From: Nocardioides sp.
GTDB lineage: Bacteria > Actinomycetota > Actinomycetes > Propionibacteriales > Nocardioidaceae
DNA length: 8,859 nucleotides
Assembly (NCBI GenBank): GCA_025965295.1
Contig: JAOPXF010000064.1
Coordinates: forward strand, 1-8,859
Direction: 5' to 3'
The position numbers and the translations under genes were made by a program. The notes beneath the pieces were generated by a model. The model saw only the letters and a program-made list of their open reading frames with translations, did not search any database and was not told the origin of the DNA. Shown piece after piece: positions 1 to 5,228 of this stretch (the stretch's first letter is position 1; the number at the start of each line of letters is the position of its first letter).

Positions 1-10
1 TACCCTAAAA

Positions 11-25
11 GCTAATACTGTTAGC
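11..25. promoter_or_regulatory. TetR-operator-like palindrome
   Basis: Arms GCTAA (11-15) and TTAGC (21-25) flank TACTG, and the inner A17/T19 also pair, so this is a 15-bp near-perfect palindrome with one mismatch. Its form resembles the CTAAC-n-GTTAG operators of many actinobacterial TetR-family repressors, which is a family-level resemblance only. No TetR gene is in the window, so it may control a gene beyond the left edge; it lies about 60 nt upstream of the start at 86. Confidence 0.35.
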
Positions 26-73
26 CACGTCCTGTCAAGGAGTTGAGCGGACACGCCAGGTCCGCGCTCGCGT

Positions 74-79
74 TATCGT
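74..79 (+). promoter_or_regulatory. Candidate -10 box for leaderless DUF1801 gene
   Basis: TATCGT fits the TAnnnT -10 pattern and ends 6 nt before the GTG at 86. No Shine-Dalgarno sequence lies upstream of that GTG, so transcription may begin at the start codon itself. No convincing -35 box was seen at 16-18 bp spacing. Confidence 0.35.
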
Positions 80-85
80 CGCCGC

Positions 86-427
86 GTGAGCAATGACTGG
101 CGGACCGCGACCATCGACGGGCTCCGAGCTCTGATCCTCCGGGCCGAGCCGGGCATCGTCGAGGAGGTCAAGTGGCGCAAGGCCTCCAACCCCGACGGGG
201 TCCCGACCTTCTCCGCCGACGGCCTCGTCTGCACGCTCGAGACCTACAAGGACAAGGTCAAGCTCACGTTCGCCCGGGGCGCCGCACTGGAGGACCCGAG
301 CGGCCTCTTCAACGCCAGCCTGGATGCCGGCACCCGCCGCGCGATCGACGTGCGCGAGGGGGACGAGCTGGACGGGGACGCCTTCGTCGAGCTGGTCCGG
401 GAGGCCGTCGCCCACAACCGGTCCTGA
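86..427 (+). CDS. DUF1801 (YdhG-like) family protein
   Basis: A 113-residue cytoplasmic protein with the DUF1801 pattern: an N-terminal helix ending in a LRALI core (residues 13-17), an EEVKW motif (26-30) that normally reads E-x-I-K-W, a YKDKVKLTF strand (54-62), then GAALEDPSGL (65-74) and an acidic C-terminal helix (98-109). Members of this family adopt a small alpha/beta fold; some relatives are described as iron-chaperone-like, but no enzymatic role can be claimed here. The GTG at 86 is the only usable start, because an in-frame stop lies at 44-46. It has no Shine-Dalgarno but has a -10-like box 6 nt upstream. The N-terminus is a little shorter than is common in the family. It converges on the minus-strand operon with only 26 bp between the stop codons. 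Family call is fairly sure; the role is unknown. Confidence 0.8.
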   Translation: MSNDWRTATIDGLRALILRAEPGIVEEVKWRKASNPDGVPTFSADGLVCTLETYKDKVKLTFARGAALEDPSGLFNASLDAGTRRAIDVREGDELDGDAFVELVREAVAHNRS

Positions 428-453
428 GCCGAGCAGCTGGACTCAGCGACGCA

Positions 454-591
454 TCAGGCGTCCGGGTCCAGGACGTCGACGAGCTCGTCGACGAACTGGC
501 GAAGGGCAAGCCGATGAACAAGATCCTGAGGGTCTGGCGACTCACCACCCCGGGATTGATCCTCGGGACGCGGAGCCTTCGTCGGGATCAC
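454..591 (-). CDS. Small acidic protein, 45 aa, last gene of the PAS operon
   Basis: A GTG start at 591 overlaps the TGA of the upstream PAS gene in a 4-nt GTGA junction, which points to coupled translation. The product is 45 residues: a Pro/Asp/Gly-rich first half, then a likely amphipathic helix (about 22-41, LVHRLALRQFVDELVDVLD) and an acidic end. It has no cysteine, no membrane segment and no recognised domain. A purine-rich GGGGCGAG lies about 6-13 nt before the GTG. Evidence for being real is the exact overlap, high-GC3 codons in the helical part and the stop only 26 bp from the convergent gene. It could instead be a decayed continuation of the histidine-kinase gene, but it does not resemble an HATPase domain. 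Function unknown. Confidence 0.5.
   Translation of the reverse strand: MIPTKAPRPEDQSRGGESPDPQDLVHRLALRQFVDELVDVLDPDA
474..493. repeat. 20-bp perfect palindrome
   Basis: The sequence reads identically on both strands over 20 bp, centred between 483 and 484, with the core GTCGACGAGCTCGTCGAC. It lies inside the last small gene of the minus operon, where it encodes V-D-E-L-V-D. The symmetry may simply follow from preferred codons for that repeated VD/EL pattern, or it may form a hairpin near the convergent gene ends. Confidence 0.5.
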
Positions 592-1298
592 GAGTGCTCG
601 CCCCGATCCAGGTACTCGGCGAGGTCGGCTGCCCTGCCCACGCCACCAGCCGTGTAGGCGAGGTCGATCCACTCGGAGATCCAGGTGACCACGTCGTTGA
701 GGCGTTGACCCGCCCGCCACAAGGCATCGAGCGAACGGGTGGCTTGAGGGGAGAAGTCGGCTTGTTGGTCCACCAGCAGCTCGGCGTGGCCCAGCATGAT
801 GGCCAGTGGTGTCCGGAGGTTGTGGTTCACGGTCTCGGCCAGGGAGCGGTTCAGCTCCCCCCGGGCGGCAGCCACGAGGCCGGTGACGTCTGTCATGACC
901 GCCCACGCGCCCTGCCGCTCGCCGTTGATGCCGACGATCGGCGTGGCGTTGACGCGAAGGTGACGGACCGGCTGACCCGGGACCTTCACGGTGACGGTGG
1001 CGTCTTCGACGACCTCCCCGCGCGAGGCCCGCACGATGGGCACTTCATCGGGCCGGAGGGGGCGGGCGCCGCCCTCGCTGTAGAGATGGAACTCCTCCGC
1101 CAGCGACTCGGCCGACACGGCCGCGAACGGCCGCTGCAGCAGCAGCTCCGAGCCGGGACTCAGCATCGACAACCGTTCGGACCCGTCCATGACCGCGACA
1201 GCGAACCCGGCGCGACACATGAGCGTCTGGAGGGCGGCCGAGTCGACCCAGGGGTCTGCGCCGGGCGTGCTCGCCTCAGGCGAAGGTGAACCAGGCAC
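588..1298 (-). CDS. PAS domain - HisKA protein lacking the kinase ATPase domain
   Basis: A 236-residue soluble protein. Residues about 19-140 form a PAS-type sensor domain: a GFAVAVMDGS strand, a bad-match-tolerant middle, then a VRHLRVNATPI strand and the GAWAVMTDVTG terminal strand. Residues about 145-215 form a helical DHp/HisKA hairpin with an H-box, ETVNHNLRTPLAIMLGHAE, where His159 is the expected phosphoacceptor. The acidic residue that normally follows this His in HisKA kinases is Asn160 here. The protein ends about 70 residues after the H-box, with no N, G1 or G2 boxes, so it cannot bind ATP as a normal kinase. It may act as a dimerising sensor, a phosphotransfer module or a partner of another kinase. 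The GTG start at 1298 has a CGGAG box 6 nt upstream and overlaps the preceding membrane gene by 23 nt. The next gene overlaps its stop by 4 nt. No frameshifted ATPase sequence was seen downstream, so it does not look freshly broken. Confidence 0.8.
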   Translation of the reverse strand: MPGSPSPEASTPGADPWVDSAALQTLMCRAGFAVAVMDGSERLSMLSPGSELLLQRPFAAVSAESLAEEFHLYSEGGARPLRPDEVPIVRASRGEVVEDATVTVKVPGQPVRHLRVNATPIVGINGERQGAWAVMTDVTGLVAAARGELNRSLAETVNHNLRTPLAIMLGHAELLVDQQADFSPQATRSLDALWRAGQRLNDVVTWISEWIDLAYTAGGVGRAADLAEYLDRGEHS

Positions 1299-1668
1299 CG
1301 ATGACTCCGGGCAGGAGACCCAGCAGGAGCCACCAGCTCAGTGGGCTCCTCTTGTGGATCATCAGGCCGGCGGCCACCGCGAGACACCCGATGACGGCGG
1401 TGATGACGTTCAGCCCGATGCGGGCATCGAGGCGTGCGTCGTCCGTGAACACCGCCACCAGGGCAACGCCTCCGGCGAGGTGCTCGAGGGTCGTCACCAC
1501 GAGCACCGACATGACCCACCTCTGCACGCGGCCCAGGGACTCGGCGGTGCCTTGGGAGCGCTGGTGGCTGCCGCGCAGGTCTTCCGGGTCCAGCAGGTGG
1601 CGCGGTCGGCGGCGCGCAGGACTGCTCTTGCCGCTGGCCAGCGGGGTGTCGAACGCAGTCTCGTTCAT
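1276..1668 (-). CDS. Small membrane protein with three transmembrane segments
   Basis: A 130-residue protein. Residues 1-50 are a polar, Arg-rich leader, probably cytoplasmic. Three hydrophobic segments follow at about 51-74, 83-104 and 109-129, and the protein ends directly after the third. Positive charges at 16-23, 37 and 47-50 and the HKR at 105-107 suggest a cytoplasmic N-terminus, with the 2-3 turn inside and the C-terminus outside. No enzymatic motif is visible. The ATG at 1668 forms an ATGA overlap with the stop of the 46-residue gene upstream, which decides this start over an in-frame GTG at 1710 that lacks a ribosome site. It overlaps the PAS-HisKA gene by 23 nt. The context suggests it is the membrane anchor or sensor partner of that PAS protein; this is inference. 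Function otherwise unknown. Confidence 0.7.
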   Translation of the reverse strand: MNETAFDTPLASGKSSPARRRPRHLLDPEDLRGSHQRSQGTAESLGRVQRWVMSVLVVTTLEHLAGGVALVAVFTDDARLDARIGLNVITAVIGCLAVAAGLMIHKRSPLSWWLLLGLLPGVIGAWFTFA

Positions 1669-1805
1669 TTCTCTAACGGTGCTCCACCGGGGGAGCCGGG
1701 CTCCACCCACGAGCCGTCATGGTCCTGCACCTGCGCCTGGTCGAGCAGCTCCCGCAGCCGCTGGTCCAGCCAGTCGCCGTCGCCCGGCACGTCGTATTCG
1801 CCCAC
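1665..1805 (-). CDS. Small acidic protein, 46 aa, first gene of the PAS operon
   Basis: GTG at 1805 is preceded by a perfect AAGGAG ribosome site (1819-1814) with an 8-nt spacer, the best such signal in this operon. The 46-residue product has an acidic N-terminus, a short amphipathic helix (about 12-27, WLDQRLRELLDQAQVQ) and a Gly/Pro-rich tail. It has no cysteine and no membrane segment. Its TGA overlaps the ATG of the membrane gene as ATGA, the classic sign of coupled translation. The product is too short for family recognition. It could be a true small partner protein or a leader peptide whose translation opens the membrane gene. The strong ribosome site, codon usage and overlap argue that it is translated. 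Confidence 0.65.
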   Translation of the reverse strand: MGEYDVPGDGDWLDQRLRELLDQAQVQDHDGSWVEPGSPGGAPLEK

Positions 1806-1813
1806 GGTCCCTG

Positions 1814-1819
1814 CTCCTT
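1814..1819 (-). promoter_or_regulatory. Ribosome binding site of the minus operon
   Basis: On the minus strand this reads AAGGAG, 8 nt before the GTG at 1805. It is what identifies the 46-residue gene as the true first gene of the operon. Confidence 0.7.
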
Positions 1820-1821
1820 AG

Positions 1822-1835
1822 ATTGGTGTACCAAT
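1822..1835. promoter_or_regulatory. Operator palindrome 1
   Basis: ATTGGT (1822-1827) and ACCAAT (1830-1835) form a palindrome around a 2-bp GT centre. It covers the predicted transcription start of the minus operon. Together with the second palindrome it contains the direct repeat GTGTACCAAT, at 1826-1835 and 1841-1850, 15 bp apart. It is a likely binding site for the adjacent MarR/OhrR regulator, since such proteins bind palindromes of this size beside their own genes. Confidence 0.65.
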
Positions 1836-1839
1836 GGTT

Positions 1840-1867
1840 AGTGTACCAATCATTGGTAGGCTGTTCA
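1840..1867 (-). promoter_or_regulatory. Predicted promoter of the minus operon
   Basis: On the minus strand TGAACA (1867-1862) and TACACT (1845-1840) each match 4 of 6 consensus positions and are separated by 16 bp. Transcription would begin near 1833, leaving a leader of about 28 nt that carries the AAGGAG site. The second operator sits between the two boxes and the first at the start point, a normal repressor layout. Confidence 0.45.
1844..1858. promoter_or_regulatory. Operator palindrome 2
   Basis: TACCAAT (1844-1850) and ATTGGTA (1852-1858) form a perfect 15-bp palindrome around C1851. It lies inside the predicted minus promoter and, on the plus strand, just before a TAGGCT -10-like box (1857-1862) that ends 7 nt before the GTG at 1870. 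One site could therefore control both directions. Confidence 0.7.
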
Positions 1868-1869
1868 TT

Positions 1870-2355
1870 GTGAGACCCGACACCCTGATCCCCGCCGAAC
1901 TTCAGAACCCCCTCGCCCTCGAGCAGCAGGTGTGCTTCGCCCTGTCGGTCGCCGCCCGCAGTGTCGTCGCGGTGTACCGGCCGTTGCTGGAGCCGATGGG
2001 GCTGACGCATCCGCAGTACCTCGTGATGCTCGCGCTGTGGCAACACGAGCCGGTCTCCGTGCGCGAGCTCAGCCGCCTGCTGCGGCTGGACCCGGGCACG
2101 CTCTCCCCCCTGCTCAAGCGGCTGGAGGCCTCGGGACTGCTCACGCGAGACCGCGACCGGAGCGATGAACGGTCCCTCGCGGTCACCCTCACCGAGAAGG
2201 GTCGCGCACTGCGGAAGCAAGCGGAGAAGATCCCGCCGGCCGTGGTCGCCGAGCTCGGCATGGAGCTCGACGAGCTCCGCGCCATGCACGAGAGCCTGAC
2301 CCGCGTCATCGATGCGGCGCAGCAGGCCCTCGACCCTCATGAAGTGGGGACCTAG
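1870..2355 (+). CDS. ohrR: MarR-family regulator, OhrR-type organic hydroperoxide sensor
   Basis: A 161-residue winged-helix repressor. Residues 17-30 (LEQQVCFALSVAAR) match the OhrR N-terminal helix with the peroxide-sensing cysteine at Cys22, the only cysteine in the protein, so it would be of the 1-Cys type. Tyr36 in VYRPLL corresponds to a tyrosine that contacts the oxidised cysteine in characterised OhrR proteins. The second tyrosine position, in the motif T-Y-P-Q-Y, is His47 here. The DNA-binding region covers about 58-111, with a recognition helix at LDPGTLSPLLKRLEASGL (73-90) and a wing at RDRSDERSLAVTL. The GTG at 1870 matches the family's usual start and follows a TAGGCT box by 7 nt, so it may be leaderless. 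An upstream ATG at 1834 would add 12 residues but lies inside the operators with no ribosome site. The neighbour is a divergent PAS/membrane operon, not ohr. Family assignment is firm; the ligand and target are inferred. Confidence 0.85.
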   Translation: MRPDTLIPAELQNPLALEQQVCFALSVAARSVVAVYRPLLEPMGLTHPQYLVMLALWQHEPVSVRELSRLLRLDPGTLSPLLKRLEASGLLTRDRDRSDERSLAVTLTEKGRALRKQAEKIPPAVVAELGMELDELRAMHESLTRVIDAAQQALDPHEVGT

Positions 2356-2406
2356 GACGACCTGGGGGCTGGAGTCAGTGCGGCATCCTCGACCGCGGCC
2401 CCGTCC

Positions 2407-4755
2407 TCAGCGGTTGGTGAAGGGCACGTAGTCCCGGCAGGGCTCGTTGCGCAGAGACGGGCACGGGGGAGCCTCGGTGTCGACGCCGAGCCCCGGCACC
2501 ACGGGCAGCACCAGCCGCGACGGGTGCTGCTGCGAGGACACGACCCGCACCTTGGCGGCCTTGCCGCGCGGCAGCGCCTGGGCGAACGACCAGATCGGCT
2601 GCTCGCCACCGGGCGCCGAGATCGTCACCCGGATCCGCGAGCCGGCGCGGTAGGCGTGGCCCTGGAAGTACAGCGGGACGACGACCTTGGTGAACCGGTG
2701 CCGCGGCATCGGCCGGGCGTCGCCGGCGCGGAAGGTCGGGATCGGCTCCAACAGCGTCGACGGCTGCTTCATGATGTTGTGCCGACTGTGCGAGAGCTTC
2801 CGCTCGCTGCCGCGCATCCAGCCGCTCTGGACGAAGGTCTCGTGCCCGTCACGCACCTCGCTGACCGTGGCCTGGAAGTCGACGTCGCGGGTCGAGGAGC
2901 GCACCCAGAGCTGGACGGCGCCCGCGCCGACCGTGGTGACGTCCCTGGTCAGCGGCGCGGAGACGTAGGAGACGGCCGTCCCCTTGGCACGCTGCTTCCA
3001 GTCCCAGCTCCACTGGGAGGCGTTGCCCCACAGGCCGCCGGTGCCGGTGCCGCCGTCGAAGTCGGTGCCGGGGAGGAGCCGCGGGTCGGAGCGGTAGCGG
3101 TCGACGTTCGGCTTAGCCGGTGCGTGGGCGTGCAGCGCGCTCCGGCGGCCGAGGTACCAGGACCTGGCCTTGGTGCCGGGCACGGGCAGCGTGCTGAAGG
3201 AGCGCTCGAAGCCCGGGTAGGGATCGCCGGGCTGCTGGGTCCCGGTCGGCGACGTACCGGCGCCGTTGTCGAAGAGCACCCGCACGGACTTGGCCTTCTC
3301 GAACTCCGCCAGCGCGGTGTCGTACGTCGGCTGCTCCTGCACCGGGTCGGCCGGCAGCGTGATCGGGTCGCTGGCGGGGATCCCCATGGCCAGCTGGTAG
3401 ACCGCCGGTGCGGCGGCCCGGATCTCCGCCGCGTTCAGCGCCGGCGCCTGGTCCGCGACGTAGAGCTGCAGGAAGTCGTACAGCCGGTTGAGCGTCTCCG
3501 GGTCGAGCGAGTCGATGTGCGCGCCGTTGGTGAACGTGAACCACAACTTGCTCGTGCCGGTGAAGTGGCGGACCAGGGCCGGGCAGTGGCCGCCGGTCTG
3601 CTCGTCCTCGAACTGGCAGGCCATGAACGTCGGCACGTTGATCTTGTGCACGAACGACACCGGGTCGAGCGGGTCGGCGACCTTCGGTCGGTAGTGGCTG
3701 TTCTGCCGGATCTTCCCCATCAGGTTCGCGGCCTCACCGTGCAGCGCCTGGTTGCCGCGGCAGGTGGTGTCGCCCTCGGCGACCCGCTGCTCGGCGTACG
3801 GCTGGGTGCCGTGCGCACCGGTGCCGGCGGGCTGGGCCTGCTCCTGGCGCTCCTTGGCCCAGGCGACGGCGAAGCCGGTGTTCAGGTTGCCGCCGGGGTA
3901 GAGCGTGGTCGCGGTCGCGTCGATGGTCGACAGCGGCGAGATCGCGGCGAGGTGCGGTGGCCGGGTCTGGGCGGTGAACAGCTGGCTGATGCCGCCGTAC
4001 GAGATGCCCATCATGCCGACCTTGCCGCCCTTGACCCACGGCTGGCGGGCGACGGTCTCGACGATGTCGTAGCCGTCCAGGGACTGCAGCGGCTCGAAGA
4101 AGTCGAAGGCGCCGCCGGAGCAGCCGGTGCCCCGCATCTGGATGTCGACAACCGCGAAGCCCATCGCGTTGGCGACCGCCGCGATGCCGCTGGTCGGTCC
4201 GGAGGGGTCGGCGTACGCGTAGCCGGAGTACTCGATGAGAGTGGGGTACGGCGGCGAGGCGTCGCTGGGCGGCGCCGGGAGCGGCTGCCCGAAGATGCCG
4301 GCCGGGTTCGTGGGCGGGTGCACCGTGTAGGCGAGCTGGGTGCCGTCGCGGGTGGTGAGGTAGCCGTAGCCGTCGGTCGGCATCGTCTGGTCGTAGATGC
4401 TCGTGTTCCACTGCTTCGGGCTGTTGGTGTGCACCGTCAGCCGGCCGGACTTCTGGCCGCTCTTGTCCGCCCGCACGCGGTAGCCCGTGCCCGGGCGCAC
4501 GTTGCGGAACAGCACGCCGCCCTGCTGGTCGGCCCGCTGGTGCCTGACGACGTCGCCGTGCGAGTTGAGGAGGCTGACCCGCGCACCCCCGGGGAGCCCC
4601 ACGGCGTACACCTGCCGGGCGCTGCCCCGGGCGGTGAAGCCGTCGGCGGCCGCCTGCGCCTGGGGCCCGGCCACGGTGGCCAGGCCGACGAGCACGAGCG
4701 ACAGGATGGCCACCAGGACGGCAGCGGTCCGAGTCAACGGGGCGGGCACGGTCAT
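2407..4755 (-). CDS. Secreted CocE/NonD (peptidase S15-like) serine hydrolase
   Basis: A 782-residue exported alpha/beta hydrolase. It has a signal peptide (Arg9, hydrophobic core 11-30, AQA/AAA cleavage near 35-37) and a beta-rich, Ig-like N-terminal domain at about 38-115. The catalytic domain (about 130-430) starts with the family's TRDGTQLAYTV strand. Ser252 in the elbow GISYGG is the nucleophile. Asp384 and His413 are the likely triad partners, 29 residues apart as in CocE. QMRGTGCSGG (206-215) is the usual pre-nucleophile loop. The C-terminal jelly-roll domain (about 590-740) contains GAVQLWVRSSTRDVDF and ends in a short Cys-containing tail. It holds six cysteines (212, 332, 380, 391, 765, 773), which suits disulfides outside the cell. 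The family includes cocaine esterase, glutaryl acylase and X-Pro dipeptidyl peptidase; the substrate here is unknown. A GGAGGAGGA ribosome site 5 nt upstream fixes the start. The gene is monocistronic and converges on the ohrR-like gene with a 51-bp gap. Confidence 0.92.
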   Translation of the reverse strand: MTVPAPLTRTAAVLVAILSLVLVGLATVAGPQAQAAADGFTARGSARQVYAVGLPGGARVSLLNSHGDVVRHQRADQQGGVLFRNVRPGTGYRVRADKSGQKSGRLTVHTNSPKQWNTSIYDQTMPTDGYGYLTTRDGTQLAYTVHPPTNPAGIFGQPLPAPPSDASPPYPTLIEYSGYAYADPSGPTSGIAAVANAMGFAVVDIQMRGTGCSGGAFDFFEPLQSLDGYDIVETVARQPWVKGGKVGMMGISYGGISQLFTAQTRPPHLAAISPLSTIDATATTLYPGGNLNTGFAVAWAKERQEQAQPAGTGAHGTQPYAEQRVAEGDTTCRGNQALHGEAANLMGKIRQNSHYRPKVADPLDPVSFVHKINVPTFMACQFEDEQTGGHCPALVRHFTGTSKLWFTFTNGAHIDSLDPETLNRLYDFLQLYVADQAPALNAAEIRAAAPAVYQLAMGIPASDPITLPADPVQEQPTYDTALAEFEKAKSVRVLFDNGAGTSPTGTQQPGDPYPGFERSFSTLPVPGTKARSWYLGRRSALHAHAPAKPNVDRYRSDPRLLPGTDFDGGTGTGGLWGNASQWSWDWKQRAKGTAVSYVSAPLTRDVTTVGAGAVQLWVRSSTRDVDFQATVSEVRDGHETFVQSGWMRGSERKLSHSRHNIMKQPSTLLEPIPTFRAGDARPMPRHRFTKVVVPLYFQGHAYRAGSRIRVTISAPGGEQPIWSFAQALPRGKAAKVRVVSSQQHPSRLVLPVVPGLGVDTEAPPCPSLRNEPCRDYVPFTNR

Positions 4756-5024
4756 GAACTTCCTCCTCCGAGGGCGCTCCGGTCCTCGGGCGAGGTCAGG
4801 CGCGGTACGGAGGGCTCAACGACGGGTCTGTGCCCGAGGTCACGGGAGCGGACCAGCGCGCCGCGAGACGTACGGCGGGCTGCGCCGCGAGATGGCGGCG
4901 AGGCCACCGAGGGGCAGCCCGGTCACCCGCGGCTGGAGCCGGCGGGGCCACGCCATCGGCGGACCTGGTGTCCAGCTCGAGCGTTCGCCACCCGGCGCTC
5001 GGCGGCAAAGGACAACGGCCTCAC

Positions 5025-5044
5025 CGGAGAGGACCGTCTCTCCG
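5025..5044. other. GC-rich hairpin, possible orphan terminator
   Basis: CGGAGAG (5025-5031) and CTCTCCG (5038-5044) form a perfect 7-bp stem around a 6-nt loop. No T-run follows on either strand. It sits between divergent genes, where no transcript is expected to end, so it may belong to a lost gene or have a leader role. Confidence 0.35.
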
Positions 5045-5133
5045 TCGGCGGTGGCGCGGGCCAGAGCCAGAGCCAGACGAATCGCAAGTGGCCGTGCATT
5101 TCAGATGTTCTATCTTGCGAGGGCAGTGTCATT

Positions 5134-5148
5134 GATCGGAGGACGATC
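5134..5148 (+). promoter_or_regulatory. Small inverted repeat presenting a Shine-Dalgarno-like GGAGG
   Basis: GATCG (5134-5138) and CGATC (5144-5148) flank GAGGA, which places a GGAGG (5138-5142) at the loop, 8 nt before an in-frame TTG at 5151. That TTG would add 26 residues to the membrane protein. The added codons include TTA and AGA, rare in such genomes, so it is more likely a leader feature than the true start. Confidence 0.3.
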
Positions 5149-5228
5149 TCTTGCCTTTCGACCTTTGCGTCAGATACGTTTCCGCGGACGTTTCGTTATC
5201 GAGCTCGTTGGCCGAACGGGAGGCTGGC

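Larger units (their letters stand above)
4756..5228. other. 473-bp intergenic region between divergent genes
   Basis: It holds the ribosome site of the hydrolase (minus, 4769-4761), a 7-bp-stem hairpin at 5025-5044, a short CCAGAG tandem run at 5061-5078 and the leader of the membrane-protein gene. Composition shifts from GC-rich on the left to clearly more AT on the right, from about 5080. Open frames exist on both strands but lack ribosome sites, recognisable domains or consistent codon bias. No promoter could be assigned with confidence to either gene. Confidence 0.6.

Noticed and set aside
424..446. CTGAG/CTCAG stem between the convergent ends near 427 and 454
   Set aside because: Five base pairs with a 13-nt loop and no U-tract; not distinguishable from chance.
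324..1289. Long plus-strand open frame opposite the PAS operon
   Set aside because: Low-quality Arg/Pro/Gly composition and no ribosome site; the minus strand encodes recognisable PAS and HisKA sequence.
1834..1869. ATG at 1834 as the start of the OhrR-like gene
   Set aside because: It lies inside the operator pair, has no ribosome site, and the extra 12 residues do not fit the family; the GTG at 1870 is preferred.
2356..2406. Possible bidirectional terminator between the OhrR-like gene and the hydrolase
   Set aside because: Only a 5-bp stem (ACCGC/GCGGT) with a long loop was found, too weak to call.
5061..5078. Tandem CCAGAG, CCAGAG, CCAGAC
   Set aside because: Only three 6-bp units with no spacers; too short to be a meaningful repeat array or CRISPR.
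4796..5135. Several 60-100-codon frames in the gap upstream of the membrane-protein gene
   Set aside because: Arg/Ala/Pro-rich, no start signals, no recognisable motifs; expected by chance in GC-rich DNA.
5093..5210. Plus-strand peptide FQMFYLARAVSLIGG in another frame, reminiscent of the start of an MFS transporter
   Set aside because: The match is short, no further membrane segments follow, codon bias is poor and it overlaps the leader of the membrane-protein gene; probably chance.
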